A stretch of DNA of 64,000 bases, from the NCBI RefSeq assembly GCF_005843885.1, contig NZ_CP040443.1, positions 3,906,001 to 3,970,000 of the forward strand, written 5' to 3'. Made by a program: the position numbers and the translations under genes. Of the stretch, positions 52,312-62,495 are shown one piece after another; position 1 is the stretch's first letter; each line of letters begins with the position of its first letter. This DNA comes from Escherichia sp. E4742 (GTDB taxonomy: Bacteria > Pseudomonadota > Gammaproteobacteria > Enterobacterales > Enterobacteriaceae). A model generated the notes under the pieces. The model saw only the letters and a list, made by a program, of their open reading frames with translations, made no database searches and was not told the DNA's origin.

Positions 52312-54078
52312 TTAAATCTCCTCCTGACGGTGGGCCAGCAACGTGGCGAATGGACCGTTAGCCACGCTTAAATCAGCGTAACAACCTTGCTCGATAATTT
52401 GGCCATCCTGCATCACCCAAATGACATCCCAGTCAGCGAGATCTTCTAACTGGTGGGTGACCATCAGCGTTGTCTGGCGCTGCGAGGCAGCGTTTAGCGC
52501 CTGCATCACACGCTGCTCGCTATGTGCATCGAGGCTGGCTGCAGGTTCATCCAGTAATAACAGTGAGCAGGGATGAAGTAATGCACGTGCTACAGCCACA
52601 CGTTGTGCCTGACCTACGGAAAGGCGGGCTGCCTGATCACCCACGGGAGTATCGACGCCTTGCGGCAGGAGCGGCAGAAACTCACTGACCCAGGCGTTAT
52701 CCAGGGCCGTTTGTAACTCTTGCTCGCTGGCATCCGGTCGTGCCAGCAGCACATTGTCTCGTACTGTTGCCGCGGGTAATTGCGGATTCTGGCCAACCCA
52801 TGAGAGATGTTTTCGCCATGATTCCGGAGATAAATCCCGCAATTCAATGCCGTTGATCTGCAGCGAGCCTTGATAAGAGAGAAAACCGGAAAGCGCATTT
52901 AATAGTGAACTTTTCCCGGATCCGCTTCGTCCTACCAGTACCGCACGTTTGCCTGCAGGTAGTGTAAAGTTCAGCGGGCCAGCCAGCGTTTTACCTTCAG
53001 GCGATGTGATGAACAGATCTTTGGCTTCAATGGTCACTGGTTCGGTAGACGTTAACTCAACATCACCACGTTGTGGATGGGCGAGCGGTGTTTCCATAAA
53101 TGTTTTCAGGCTATCAGCCGCGCCAACAGCCTGGGCTTTGGCATGATAAAATGTGCCGAGATCACGTAACGGCTGGAAAAACTCGGGGGCGAGGATCAAC
53201 GCAAGGAAGCCCGCAGCCAACGTCACGCCCGTGCTGTAGTGACCGAAATCCAGCTCACCAAGATAAGAGAAACCAAAGTACACCGCGACCAGGGCAATCG
53301 ACAGCGAGGTAAAGAATTCAAGAATACCGGAGGATAAAAACGCCAGGCGTAATACTTCCATCGTCCGTTGGCGAAAATCTTCCGAAGCAGAACGGATACT
53401 TTCAATTTCAGCCTCGCCACGACCAAAAATACGCAGGGTTTCCATGCCGCGCAGACGATCGAGAAAATGCCCACTTAAGCGAGCAAGCGCGAGAAAGTTG
53501 CGTCGGTTAGCATCGGCAGCCCCCATCCCAACTAAAGCCATAAACAACGGAATTAACGGTGCAGTGCCGAGTAAAATAAGTGCCGCGGCCCAGTTAGAAG
53601 GGAAAATTGCGACGACAATCAGTAGTGGCACTGAGACTGCCAGCGCCATTTGCGGTAGGTAGCGAGCGTAGTAATCATGCATATCGTCAATTTGCTCGAG
53701 CACCAGCGTCGCCCAGCTCCCCGCAGGTTTGCCCTGAATCCAGGCAGGCCCCGCCTGCTGCAAACGGTCAAGAACCTGGCGGCGGATGGCAAAACGAATA
53801 TGTTGCCCGGCGTGATAGCCCACCCGTTCGCGTAACCAGACCACCCATGCACGCAGCACAAAGGTCATCACCAGCAAGGTAAAGGGAAGTAGCAAGGCTT
53901 CTCGGGGGATGTTCTCCATGATCATATGTTGCAGAATTCGCGCCATAAACCAGGCCTGGGCAATTATTAATATGCCGCTCACAAAGCCCAGCAGACGAGA
54001 AATATTCAGCCAACGTTGGGAGATGACGCTTTGCTGTTTTAACCAGCGGGTTAACTCTTTTTGACGGGATTTATTCAT
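52312..54078 (-). CDS. cydD: Glutathione/L-cysteine ABC exporter subunit CydD
   Basis: Partner of CydC (588 aa): six membrane helices, then an ATPase with Walker A GRSGSGKSS, LLLLDEPAASLD, and the signature region LSVGQAQRVAVARALL. The LSVGQ variant in place of LSGGQ is normal for CydD. First gene of cydDC, 122 bp downstream of trxB after a terminator. Confidence 0.97.
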   Translation of the reverse strand: MNKSRQKELTRWLKQQSVISQRWLNISRLLGFVSGILIIAQAWFMARILQHMIMENIPREALLLPFTLLVMTFVLRAWVVWLRERVGYHAGQHIRFAIRRQVLDRLQQAGPAWIQGKPAGSWATLVLEQIDDMHDYYARYLPQMALAVSVPLLIVVAIFPSNWAAALILLGTAPLIPLFMALVGMGAADANRRNFLALARLSGHFLDRLRGMETLRIFGRGEAEIESIRSASEDFRQRTMEVLRLAFLSSGILEFFTSLSIALVAVYFGFSYLGELDFGHYSTGVTLAAGFLALILAPEFFQPLRDLGTFYHAKAQAVGAADSLKTFMETPLAHPQRGDVELTSTEPVTIEAKDLFITSPEGKTLAGPLNFTLPAGKRAVLVGRSGSGKSSLLNALSGFLSYQGSLQINGIELRDLSPESWRKHLSWVGQNPQLPAATVRDNVLLARPDASEQELQTALDNAWVSEFLPLLPQGVDTPVGDQAARLSVGQAQRVAVARALLHPCSLLLLDEPAASLDAHSEQRVMQALNAASQRQTTLMVTHQLEDLADWDVIWVMQDGQIIEQGCYADLSVANGPFATLLAHRQEEI

Positions 54079-54134
54079 TGCACGCTTAGCAGGTGAGTTA
54101 TCAGAATTATTTGCAGAGCAATGTTACAACGGGG

Positions 54135-54173
54135 AAAAAATAAAGGCGACCCATAGTCGCATGGTGTCGCCTT
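54135..54173 (-). terminator. Terminator of trxB
   Basis: On the minus strand AAGGCGAC and an inner CCAT pair with ATGG and TCGCCTT, followed by TATTTTTT. It lies between trxB and cydD. Confidence 0.85.
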
Positions 54174-54200
54174 CTTTACTTTTGTTACTGATTTGTAAAA

Positions 54201-55166
54201 TTATTTTGCGTCAGCTAAACCGTCGAGGTAGCGTTCCGCATCAAGTGCTGCCATGCAGCCTGTACCGGCAGAAGTAATGGCCTGGCGATAAATATGATCC
54301 ATCACGTCACCTGCGGCAAAGACACCCGGAATGCTGGTCTGGGTGGCATTACCATGAATACCCGACTGCACTTTGATGTAGCCGTTTTCCAGTTCCAGTT
54401 GTCCTTCAAAAATAGCCGTGTTCGGACTGTGACCGATAGCAACAAACAGACCAGCAACGTCGAGAGACTCGATATTATCGCTGTTTTGCGTATCGCGCAG
54501 ACGAACGCCAGTGACGCCCATCTGATCGCCGATCACTTCTTCCAGCGTACGGTTGGTGTGCAGAATGATGTTGCCGTTCTCCACTTTGTCCATAAGACGC
54601 TTAATGAGGATTTTTTCCGCACGGAAACCATCGCGGCGGTGGATCAAATGTACTTCGGAAGCGATGTTAGACAGATACAGCGCCTCTTCAACAGCAGTAT
54701 TGCCGCCGCCGATAACCGCCACTTTTTGGTTACGATAGAAGAATCCATCGCAGGTCGCACAGGCAGAGACACCACGACCTTTAAAAGCCTCTTCAGAGGG
54801 CAGGCCGAGATAGCGTGCAGAAGCCCCGGTGGCAATAATCAGCGCATCGCAGGTATATTCGCCGTTATCGCCAGTCAGGCGGAACGGACGATTCTGCAAA
54901 TCCACTTTATTGATGTGGTCAAAAATAATTTCAGTTTCAAACTTGGTAGCATGTTCATGCATGCGTTCCATGAGCAACGGGCCGGTCAGATCATTTGGAT
55001 CTCCTGGCCAGTTTTCTACTTCAGTGGTCGTCGTCAGCTGGCCGCCTTTTTCCATGCCGGTAATCAGCACCGGTTGCAGGTTGGCGCGTGCCGCGTAGAC
55101 AGCCGCGGTATATCCTGCCGGGCCTGAGCCCAGGATAAGCAGTTTACTGTGTTTGGTCGTGCCCAT
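54201..55166 (-). CDS. trxB: Thioredoxin reductase TrxB
   Basis: NADPH-dependent flavoenzyme (321 aa) that reduces thioredoxins. FAD-binding GSGPAGYTAAVYAAR is near the start; the redox pair CATC is at about 136-139; NADPH-binding GGGNTAVEEALYL and a final GDVMDHIYRQ complete the fold. The open frame reaches 55262, but ATG 55166 (MGTTKHSKLL) is the established start. It is divergent from lrp. Confidence 0.98.
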   Translation of the reverse strand: MGTTKHSKLLILGSGPAGYTAAVYAARANLQPVLITGMEKGGQLTTTTEVENWPGDPNDLTGPLLMERMHEHATKFETEIIFDHINKVDLQNRPFRLTGDNGEYTCDALIIATGASARYLGLPSEEAFKGRGVSACATCDGFFYRNQKVAVIGGGNTAVEEALYLSNIASEVHLIHRRDGFRAEKILIKRLMDKVENGNIILHTNRTLEEVIGDQMGVTGVRLRDTQNSDNIESLDVAGLFVAIGHSPNTAIFEGQLELENGYIKVQSGIHGNATQTSIPGVFAAGDVMDHIYRQAITSAGTGCMAALDAERYLDGLADAK

Positions 55167-55710
55167 GAGATCCCCATAGTTGTTGGCAGACAATGGGCAG
55201 GATTGTAGGGAATTTACAGACGTAAAAAAAGAGTATGACGATTTTGTTAACGATTTGTGCAATCGTCAAAAGCGATAATCGTGTCAAATTCTCCCGTCAT
55301 TATCACGTCTGCTACTTAATTTTTCCGGTTTATAAGCCGATTAAATGATGATTAAACGTCACTGTTAATGAATAACTGGCATGTTGTACTAAAAAACGAT
55401 GTTTTGCTTTGACAATCACCTGGTGTTTTGCGAAAACATTCGAGGAAGAAAAAAACAGTATTGTTATGTGCGCATAATCATGCATGTAAATACCATGTTT
55501 ACCGTGCTAGTGAAATCTACGCATGGCGTGGACAGACGCCATTCGTGATGTCGATAGCTGCCTCAAGGCAACGGTCTTCTCACCGTAGACCCAGGCATTG
55601 CGAGCCGTGAATCTTAATGATTTCGGTCTATCGTGACAGGTAGCGACTCTGAACAGTGATGTCTTCAGGGTCAGACAGGAGTAGGGAAGGAATACAGAGA
55701 GACAATAATA
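55167..55710. other. trxB-lrp divergent intergenic region
   Basis: This 544-bp region holds the trxB promoter at the left and the long leader and promoter of lrp at the right. lrp is known to have an untranslated leader of roughly 270 nt and to be autoregulated and H-NS-sensitive. AT-rich DNA at 55260-55460 fits such sites. A 60-codon frame at 55428 lacks a ribosome site and is not credible. No repeat or small RNA gene recognised. Confidence 0.5.
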
Positions 55711-56205
55711 ATGGTAGATAGCAAGAAGCGCCCTGGCAAAGATCTCGACCGTATCGATCGTAACATTCTTAATGAGTTGCAAAAGGATGGGCGTATTTCT
55801 AACGTCGAGCTTTCTAAACGTGTGGGACTTTCCCCAACGCCGTGCCTTGAGCGTGTGCGTCGGCTGGAAAGACAAGGGTTTATTCAGGGCTATACGGCGC
55901 TGTTGAACCCGCATTATCTGGATGCATCACTTCTGGTATTCGTTGAGATTACTCTGAATCGTGGCGCTCCGGATGTGTTTGAACAATTCAATACTGCTGT
56001 GCAAAAACTTGAAGAAATTCAGGAGTGTCATTTAGTATCCGGTGATTTCGACTACCTGTTGAAAACACGCGTGCCGGATATGTCAGCTTATCGTAAGCTG
56101 CTAGGGGAAACCCTGCTGCGTCTGCCTGGCGTCAATGACACACGGACATACGTTGTTATGGAAGAAGTCAAGCAGAGTAATCGTCTGGTTATTAAGACGC
56201 GCTAA
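55711..56205 (+). CDS. lrp: Leucine-responsive regulatory protein Lrp
   Basis: Global regulator (164 aa) of amino-acid metabolism, transport and fimbriae. N-terminal winged helix-turn-helix (about 12-60: DRNILNELQKDGRIS, then VELSKRVGLSPTPCLERVRRL) and a C-terminal RAM domain that senses leucine. Identical by eye to the E. coli protein. It regulates many fimbrial operons elsewhere and could act on the fimbrial operon in this window; that is inference. Confidence 0.99.
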   Translation: MVDSKKRPGKDLDRIDRNILNELQKDGRISNVELSKRVGLSPTPCLERVRRLERQGFIQGYTALLNPHYLDASLLVFVEITLNRGAPDVFEQFNTAVQKLEEIQECHLVSGDFDYLLKTRVPDMSAYRKLLGETLLRLPGVNDTRTYVVMEEVKQSNRLVIKTR

Positions 56206-56245
56206 CACGGAACAGGTGCAAAATAAGCGTATTTTGATTACACTC

Positions 56246-56261
56246 CTGTTAATCCATACAG
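56246..56261 (+). promoter_or_regulatory. LexA box upstream of ftsK
   Basis: CTGTTAATCCATACAG has the required CTGT-N8-ACAG arms. It lies about 80 bp before ftsK, which is known as the SOS gene dinH, so this is its LexA operator. Confidence 0.8.
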
Positions 56262-56339
56262 CAACAGTACTGGGGTAACCTGGTGCTGTTGTCCGTTTTA
56301 GCATCGGGCAGGAAAAGCCTGTAACCTGGAGAGCCTTTC

Positions 56340-59300
56340 TTGAGCCAGGAATACACTGAAGACAAAGAAGTCACATTGACAAAGTTAAGCAGCGGGCGCC
56401 GACTTCTGGAGGCGTTGCTGATTCTTATTGTCCTGTTTGCCGTCTGGTTGATGGCAGCCTTATTAAGCTTTAACCCTTCGGACCCCAGCTGGTCGCAAAC
56501 GGCCTGGCATGAGCCTATCCATAATTTAGGCGGGACGCCTGGCGCGTGGCTGGCAGATACGCTGTTCTTCATTTTTGGCGTGATGGCTTACACCATCCCG
56601 GTCATTATTGTTGGCGGCTGTTGGTTTGCCTGGCGTCATCAGTCCAGCGATGAGTACGTTGACTATTTCGCCGTTTCGCTAAGAATTATTGGCGTGCTGG
56701 CGCTTATCCTTACGTCCTGTGGCCTTGCGGCAATCAACGCGGACGACATCTGGTATTTTGCCTCCGGTGGTGTAATCGGTAGTTTATTAAGCACTACGCT
56801 GCAGCCGCTGTTGCACAGCAGTGGTGGGACCATTGCGCTGCTCTGTGTTTGGGCGGCTGGCCTGACGCTGTTTACCGGCTGGTCCTGGGTGACCATTGCC
56901 GAAAAACTGGGGGGCTGGATTTTAAACATCCTCACTTTCGCCAGTAACCGCACTCGTCGCGATGATACCTGGGTTGATGAAGAAGAGTATGAAGACGACG
57001 AAGAGTATGAAGACGAAAAAAACGGCAAACAGCATGAATCGCGCCGTGCTCGTATTCTTCGTGGCGCGTTAGCGCGTCGTAAACGTCTGGCGGAAAAATT
57101 CATTAATCCGATGGGGCGGCAAACAGACGCTGCATTGTTCTCGGGTAAGCGGATGGATGATGAAGACGACATTACCTACACTGCGCGCGGCGTGGTCGCT
57201 GATCCTGATGATGTCCTCTTTTCGGGCAACCGTGCAACGCAGCCAGAATATGACGAATACGATCCATTATTAAACGGTGCACCAATCACCGAACCTGTTG
57301 CTGCGGCAGCTGCTGCTACCACGGCGACGCAAAGCTGGGCAGCTCCGGTTGAACCTGTTACTCAGACGCCGCCTGTTGCGTCGGTTGATGTTCCACCTGC
57401 TCAACCTGCTGTTGCCTGGCAGCCTGCGCCAGGGCCGCAAACGGGCGAGCCGGTCATTGCCCCTGCGCCGGAAGGTTATCCGCAACAACCTGTGCAGTCA
57501 CAGCAGCCATATTATGCGCCTGCTGCGGAACAACCTGTTCAACAACCATATTACGCACCAGTGCCTGAACAGTCGATTCAGCAGCCATATTATGCACCAG
57601 TGCCTGAACAGCCAGTGGCTAATAACGCGTGGCAAGCCGAAGGGGCGCAATCCACTTTTGCGGCGCAGTCTACATACCAGCCTGAGCAAAATTACCAGCA
57701 GCCAGCCGTTCAGGAGACGTTGCGTCAACAGCCGCACCCGGTTGAGCAGCCGCCTATTGTGGAGCCTGAACCGGTTGCTGAAGAAACAAAACCTGCGCGT
57801 CCGCCGCTTTACTATTTTGAAGAAGTTGAAGAGAAGCGTGCGCGCGAACGTGAACAGCTCGCCGCCTGGTATCAGCCTATTCCTGAACCAGTTAAAGAAC
57901 CTGAGCCTGTTAGACCTGTTCAGTCAGCTAAATCTGTTCAGTCATCGCCGACTGCTGCTGCAGTCCCTCCGGTAGAAGCCGTGGCTGCTGTTTCGCCGCT
58001 GGCATCGGGCGTGAAGAAAGCGACTCTGGCGACGGGGGCCGCCGCAACGGTTGCTGCACCTGTTTTTAGCCTGGCAAATAGCGGTGGACCTCGACCACAA
58101 GTGAAAGAGGGGATAGGCCCGCAGTTGCCACGACCAAAGCGTATTCGTGTTCCGACTCGTCGTGAACTGGCATCGTATGGCATTAAACTACCTTCACAAC
58201 GAGCCGCCGAAGAGAAAGCTCGCGAAGCACAGCGCAATCAATACGATTCTGGCGAACAGTATAACGATGATGAAATCGATGCGATGCAGCAAGATGAGTT
58301 GGCACGTCAGTTTGCCCAGGCACAGCAGCAACGCTATGGTGAACAGTATCAGCATGATGCGCCAGTTAACCCTGAAGATGCAGCGGCAGAGGCTGAACTG
58401 GCTCGTCAGTTTGCCCAGACTCAGCAGCAACGTTATTCCGGTGAACAACCTGCGGGAGCAAATCCATTCTCGCTGAATGATTTTGAATTTTCACCGATGA
58501 AAGCGTTGGTGGATGATGGCCCACACGAGCCACTGTTTACGCCCATTGTTGAACCGCAACAACCGGTGGCGCCGCAGCAGCAATATCAGCAGCCGCAACA
58601 ACCGGTGGCGCCGCAGCCGCAGTATCAGCAGCCGCAACAACCGGTGGCGCCGCAGCAGCAGTATCAGCAGCCACAGCAGCCAGTAGCGCCGCAGCCGCAA
58701 TATCAGCCGCCGCAGCAACCGGTAGCGCCACAGCCGCAGGATACCCTGCTTCATCCGTTGTTAATGCGCAACGGTGATAGCCGTCCGTTGCATAAACCAA
58801 CGACGCCACTACCTTCGCTGGATTTGCTGACACCACCGCCAAGCGAAGTTGAGCCAGTAGATACCTTTGCGCTTGAGCAAATGGCGCGTCTGGTAGAAGC
58901 ACGGCTGGCCGATTTCCGCATTAAAGCTGATGTGGTCAATTATTCACCAGGACCTGTAATCACCCGTTTTGAGTTGAACCTGGCGCCGGGCGTAAAAGCC
59001 GCACGTATTTCTAACCTGTCACGCGACCTTGCCCGTTCATTGTCGACCGTGGCGGTGCGTGTGGTTGAAGTCATTCCTGGCAAACCTTACGTAGGTCTGG
59101 AGTTGCCGAACAAAAAACGACAAACCGTTTATCTGCGCGAAGTGCTGGATAACGCGAAGTTCCGTGATAACCCATCGCCGCTGACGATTGTTTTGGGTAA
59201 AGATATCGCAGGCGATCCGGTCGTAGCCGATCTGGCTAAAATGCCTCACTTGCTGGTTGCGGGGACCACTGGTTCCGGTAAGTCGGTGGGAGTAAACGCC

Positions 59301-60281
59301 ATGATCCTGAGCATGCTCTATAAAGCGCAGCCGGAAGATGTTCGTTTCATTATGATCGACCCGAAAATGCTGGAGCTTTCGGTTTATGAAGGCATCCCGC
59401 ATCTGTTAACGGAAGTCGTTACCGACATGAAAGATGCTGCCAACGCTCTGCGCTGGTGCGTAAATGAAATGGAACGCCGTTATAAGCTGATGTCGGCCCT
59501 GGGGGTGCGTAATCTTGCGGGGTATAACGAAAAAATTGCTGAAGCGGACCGAATGATGCGTCCGATTCCAGACCCGTACTGGAAGCCAGGTGACAGTATG
59601 GATGCCCAGCATCCAGTGCTGAAAAAAGAGCCGTACATTGTAGTTCTGGTGGATGAATTTGCCGACCTGATGATGACGGTAGGTAAAAAAGTGGAAGAGT
59701 TGATTGCGCGTCTGGCGCAAAAAGCCCGTGCCGCAGGTATTCACCTCGTGCTGGCAACGCAGCGCCCTTCGGTGGATGTTATTACGGGGCTGATTAAAGC
59801 GAACATTCCAACCCGTATCGCCTTTACTGTATCCAGCAAGATCGACTCACGTACCATTCTTGATCAGGCTGGTGCGGAATCACTGCTCGGTATGGGGGAT
59901 ATGCTTTACTCCGGGCCGAACTCAACCATGCCGGTACGTGTCCATGGTGCTTTTGTTCGCGATCAGGAAGTTCATGCCGTGGTGCAGGACTGGAAAGCGC
60001 GTGGTCGTCCGCAGTATGTAGATGGCATCACCTCCGACAGCGAAAGCGAAGGCGGTGCTGGTGGTTTCGACGGTGCTGAAGAACTGGATCCGCTGTTCGA
60101 TCAGGCGGTGGCGTTTGTCACTGAAAAACGCAAAGCGTCTATTTCTGGTGTTCAGCGTCAGTTCCGCATCGGTTACAACCGTGCTGCACGCATTGTTGAA
60201 CAGATGGAAGCGCAAGGGATCGTCAGCGAACAGGGTCACAACGGTAATCGTGAAGTGCTGGCCCCGCCACCGTTTGACTAA
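56340..60281 (+). CDS. ftsK: DNA translocase FtsK
   Basis: Septal DNA pump (1313 aa) coupling division with chromosome dimer resolution. Four N-terminal membrane helices (about 25-190) localise it to the septum. A long Pro/Gln-rich linker follows (about 200-815), with QQPVAPQ-type repeats at about 738-800. The RecA-like motor has Walker A TTGSGKS (near 978) and VLVDEFADLMM. The C-terminal gamma winged helix reads KOPS and activates XerD. Start is TTG at 56340, with GGAG upstream. It is 16 residues shorter than K-12 as I recall it, within the linker. Confidence 0.97.
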   Translation: MSQEYTEDKEVTLTKLSSGRRLLEALLILIVLFAVWLMAALLSFNPSDPSWSQTAWHEPIHNLGGTPGAWLADTLFFIFGVMAYTIPVIIVGGCWFAWRHQSSDEYVDYFAVSLRIIGVLALILTSCGLAAINADDIWYFASGGVIGSLLSTTLQPLLHSSGGTIALLCVWAAGLTLFTGWSWVTIAEKLGGWILNILTFASNRTRRDDTWVDEEEYEDDEEYEDEKNGKQHESRRARILRGALARRKRLAEKFINPMGRQTDAALFSGKRMDDEDDITYTARGVVADPDDVLFSGNRATQPEYDEYDPLLNGAPITEPVAAAAAATTATQSWAAPVEPVTQTPPVASVDVPPAQPAVAWQPAPGPQTGEPVIAPAPEGYPQQPVQSQQPYYAPAAEQPVQQPYYAPVPEQSIQQPYYAPVPEQPVANNAWQAEGAQSTFAAQSTYQPEQNYQQPAVQETLRQQPHPVEQPPIVEPEPVAEETKPARPPLYYFEEVEEKRAREREQLAAWYQPIPEPVKEPEPVRPVQSAKSVQSSPTAAAVPPVEAVAAVSPLASGVKKATLATGAAATVAAPVFSLANSGGPRPQVKEGIGPQLPRPKRIRVPTRRELASYGIKLPSQRAAEEKAREAQRNQYDSGEQYNDDEIDAMQQDELARQFAQAQQQRYGEQYQHDAPVNPEDAAAEAELARQFAQTQQQRYSGEQPAGANPFSLNDFEFSPMKALVDDGPHEPLFTPIVEPQQPVAPQQQYQQPQQPVAPQPQYQQPQQPVAPQQQYQQPQQPVAPQPQYQPPQQPVAPQPQDTLLHPLLMRNGDSRPLHKPTTPLPSLDLLTPPPSEVEPVDTFALEQMARLVEARLADFRIKADVVNYSPGPVITRFELNLAPGVKAARISNLSRDLARSLSTVAVRVVEVIPGKPYVGLELPNKKRQTVYLREVLDNAKFRDNPSPLTIVLGKDIAGDPVVADLAKMPHLLVAGTTGSGKSVGVNAMILSMLYKAQPEDVRFIMIDPKMLELSVYEGIPHLLTEVVTDMKDAANALRWCVNEMERRYKLMSALGVRNLAGYNEKIAEADRMMRPIPDPYWKPGDSMDAQHPVLKKEPYIVVLVDEFADLMMTVGKKVEELIARLAQKARAAGIHLVLATQRPSVDVITGLIKANIPTRIAFTVSSKIDSRTILDQAGAESLLGMGDMLYSGPNSTMPVRVHGAFVRDQEVHAVVQDWKARGRPQYVDGITSDSESEGGAGGFDGAEELDPLFDQAVAFVTEKRKASISGVQRQFRIGYNRAARIVEQMEAQGIVSEQGHNGNREVLAPPPFD
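58552..58740 (+). repeat. In-frame repeats in the ftsK linker
   Basis: A 189-bp tract of about four near-identical 45-bp units, each coding for QQPVAPQxQYQxPQ-like residues. Units differ by silent or Gln/Pro changes. Such tracts vary in copy number between strains by slipped replication; the reading frame is kept. Confidence 0.85.
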
Positions 60282-60290
60282 TTAGTGCAT

Positions 60291-60328
60291 CGTAGGCCGG
60301 ATAAGACGCGATAGCGTCGCATCCGGCA
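60291..60328. repeat. REP unit between ftsK and lolA
   Basis: GTAGGCCGGATAAGACGCG...CGTCGCATCCGGCAC is a single REP palindrome just after the ftsK stop. Confidence 0.88.
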
Positions 60329-60439
60329 CTCTATCAACTGAAAATTCAGTATTTTCTTCTTTCCTCAAGCTGATTATTAGCCTGGAATAGAGAGTAGAGG
60401 GAACTCCCGATCGGGAGTGACGTAATTTGAGGAACAATG

Positions 60440-61051
60440 ATGAAAAAAATTGCCATCACCTGTGCATTACTCTCAAGTTTAGTGGCGTCCAGTGTTTGGG
60501 CTGATGCCGCAAGCGATCTGAAAAGCCGTCTGGATAAAGTCAGCAGCTTCCACGCCAGCTTCACACAAAAAGTGACTGACGGTAGCGGCGCGGCGGTGCA
60601 GGAAGGTCAGGGCGATCTGTGGGTGAAACGTCCAAACTTATTCAACTGGCATATGACGCAACCTGATGAAAGCATTCTGGTTTCCGACGGTAAAACATTG
60701 TGGTTCTATAACCCGTTTGTTGAACAGGCTACGGCGACCTGGCTGAAAGATGCCACCGGGAATACGCCATTTATGCTGATCGCACGTAACCAGTCCAGCG
60801 ACTGGCAGCAGTACAACATCAAACAGAACGGTGATGATTTTGTTCTGACGCCGAAAGCCAGCAATGGCAATCTGAAGCAGTTCACTATTAACGTGGGCCG
60901 TGATGGCACCATCCATCAATTCAGCGCGGTGGAACAGGACGATCAACGCAGCAGTTATCAGCTGAAATCCCAGCAAAACGGTGCTGTGGATGCAGCGAAA
61001 TTTACCTTCACCCCGCCGCAAGGCGTAACGGTAGATGATCAACGTAAGTAG
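60440..61051 (+). CDS. lolA: Outer-membrane lipoprotein carrier LolA
   Basis: Periplasmic chaperone (203 aa) that carries lipoproteins from LolCDE to LolB. Signal peptide [21 protein letters not shown], then a half-barrel fold. Two ATGs are adjacent (60437 and 60440); I chose the second, which gives the known N-terminus. GAGGAAC lies upstream. rarA follows after 10 bp. Confidence 0.98.
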
Positions 61052-61061
61052 AGGCACTTGA

Positions 61062-62405
61062 GTGAGCAATTTGTCGCTCGATTTTTCGGATAATACTTTT
61101 CAACCTCTGGCCGCACGTATGCGGCCAGAAAATTTAGCACAGTATATCGGTCAGCAACATTTGCTGGCTGCGGGGAAGCCGTTGCCGCGCGCTATCGAAG
61201 CCGGACATCTGCATTCCATGATCCTCTGGGGGCCGCCGGGAACCGGTAAAACGACCCTTGCGGAAGTGATCGCCCGCTATGCAAATGCTGATGTGGAACG
61301 TATTTCTGCTGTCACCTCTGGCGTGAAAGAAATTCGCGAAGCGATAGAGCGCGCGCGGCAAAACCGCAATGCCGGTCGCCGTACCATTTTGTTTGTCGAT
61401 GAAGTGCATCGCTTTAATAAAAGCCAACAGGACGCGTTTCTGCCGCACATTGAAGATGGCACCATCACGTTTATTGGCGCAACCACTGAAAACCCGTCGT
61501 TTGAGCTTAATTCGGCGCTGCTTTCCCGTGCTCGTGTCTATTTGCTCAAATCCCTGACCACCGAGGATATAGAGCAAGTACTGACTCAGGCGATGGAAGA
61601 CAAAACCCGCGGCTACGGTGGGCAGGATATTGTTCTGCCAGATGAAACACGCCGCGCGATTGCTGAACTGGTGAATGGCGACGCGCGCCGGGCGTTAAAT
61701 ACGCTGGAAATGATGGCGGATATGGCCGAAGTCGATGACAGCGGCAAACGTGTCCTGAAGCGTGAGTTACTCACCGAAATTGCTGGTGAGCGTAGCGCTC
61801 GTTTTGATAACAAAGGTGATCGCTTTTACGATCTGATTTCCGCGCTGCATAAATCGGTACGCGGTAGCGCACCCGATGCAGCGCTGTACTGGTATGCGCG
61901 GATTATTACTGCGGGCGGTGATCCGTTATATGTCGCACGTCGCTGCCTGGCGATTGCTTCAGAAGATATCGGTAATGCCGATCCGCGGGCAATGCAGGTG
62001 GCGATTGCTGCCTGGGATTGCTTTACCCGCGTAGGCCCGGCAGAAGGTGAACGTGCCATTGCCCAGGCGATTGTTTATCTCGCTTGTGCGCCAAAAAGTA
62101 ACGCTGTCTACACCGCGTTTAAAGCCGCGTTAGCTGATGCCCGCGAACGTCCGGATTATGACGTGCCGGTACACCTGCGTAATGCGCCAACCAAACTGAT
62201 GAAGGAAATGGGCTACGGGCAGGAATATCGTTACGCCCACGATGAAGCAAACGCTTATGCTGCCGGTGAGGTTTACTTCCCGCCGGAAATAGCACAAACG
62301 CGCTATTATTTCCCGACAAACAGAGGCCTTGAAGGCAAGATTGGCGAAAAGCTCGCCTGGCTGGCTGAACAGGATCAAAATAGCCCCATAAAACGCTACC
62401 GTTAA
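61062..62405 (+). CDS. rarA: Replication-associated recombination ATPase RarA
   Basis: Clamp-loader-like AAA+ protein (447 aa, also MgsA) acting at stalled replication forks with SSB. Walker A GPPGTGKTT (about 57-65), Walker B LFVDEVHRFNKSQQD, and a C-terminal tetramerisation region with the MgsA signature (GYGQEYRYAHDE). The start is GTG with GAGG upstream, 10 bp after lolA; likely co-transcribed. Confidence 0.97.
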   Translation: MSNLSLDFSDNTFQPLAARMRPENLAQYIGQQHLLAAGKPLPRAIEAGHLHSMILWGPPGTGKTTLAEVIARYANADVERISAVTSGVKEIREAIERARQNRNAGRRTILFVDEVHRFNKSQQDAFLPHIEDGTITFIGATTENPSFELNSALLSRARVYLLKSLTTEDIEQVLTQAMEDKTRGYGGQDIVLPDETRRAIAELVNGDARRALNTLEMMADMAEVDDSGKRVLKRELLTEIAGERSARFDNKGDRFYDLISALHKSVRGSAPDAALYWYARIITAGGDPLYVARRCLAIASEDIGNADPRAMQVAIAAWDCFTRVGPAEGERAIAQAIVYLACAPKSNAVYTAFKAALADARERPDYDVPVHLRNAPTKLMKEMGYGQEYRYAHDEANAYAAGEVYFPPEIAQTRYYFPTNRGLEGKIGEKLAWLAEQDQNSPIKRYR

Positions 62406-62495
62406 TGTTATCGTTGCGGTAATGTTGTTACTGTATCCCTGTGGTCGCAGGCTGTGGCCACATCTCCCATTTAATTCGATAAGCACAGGATAAGC

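Noticed and set aside
55428..55610. 60-codon frame in the lrp leader
   Set aside because: Low-complexity basic sequence without a ribosome site; the lrp leader is known to be untranslated.
57277..57975. 232-codon frame overlapping ftsK in another frame
   Set aside because: Generated by the repetitive Gln/Pro codons of the FtsK linker; no start signals.
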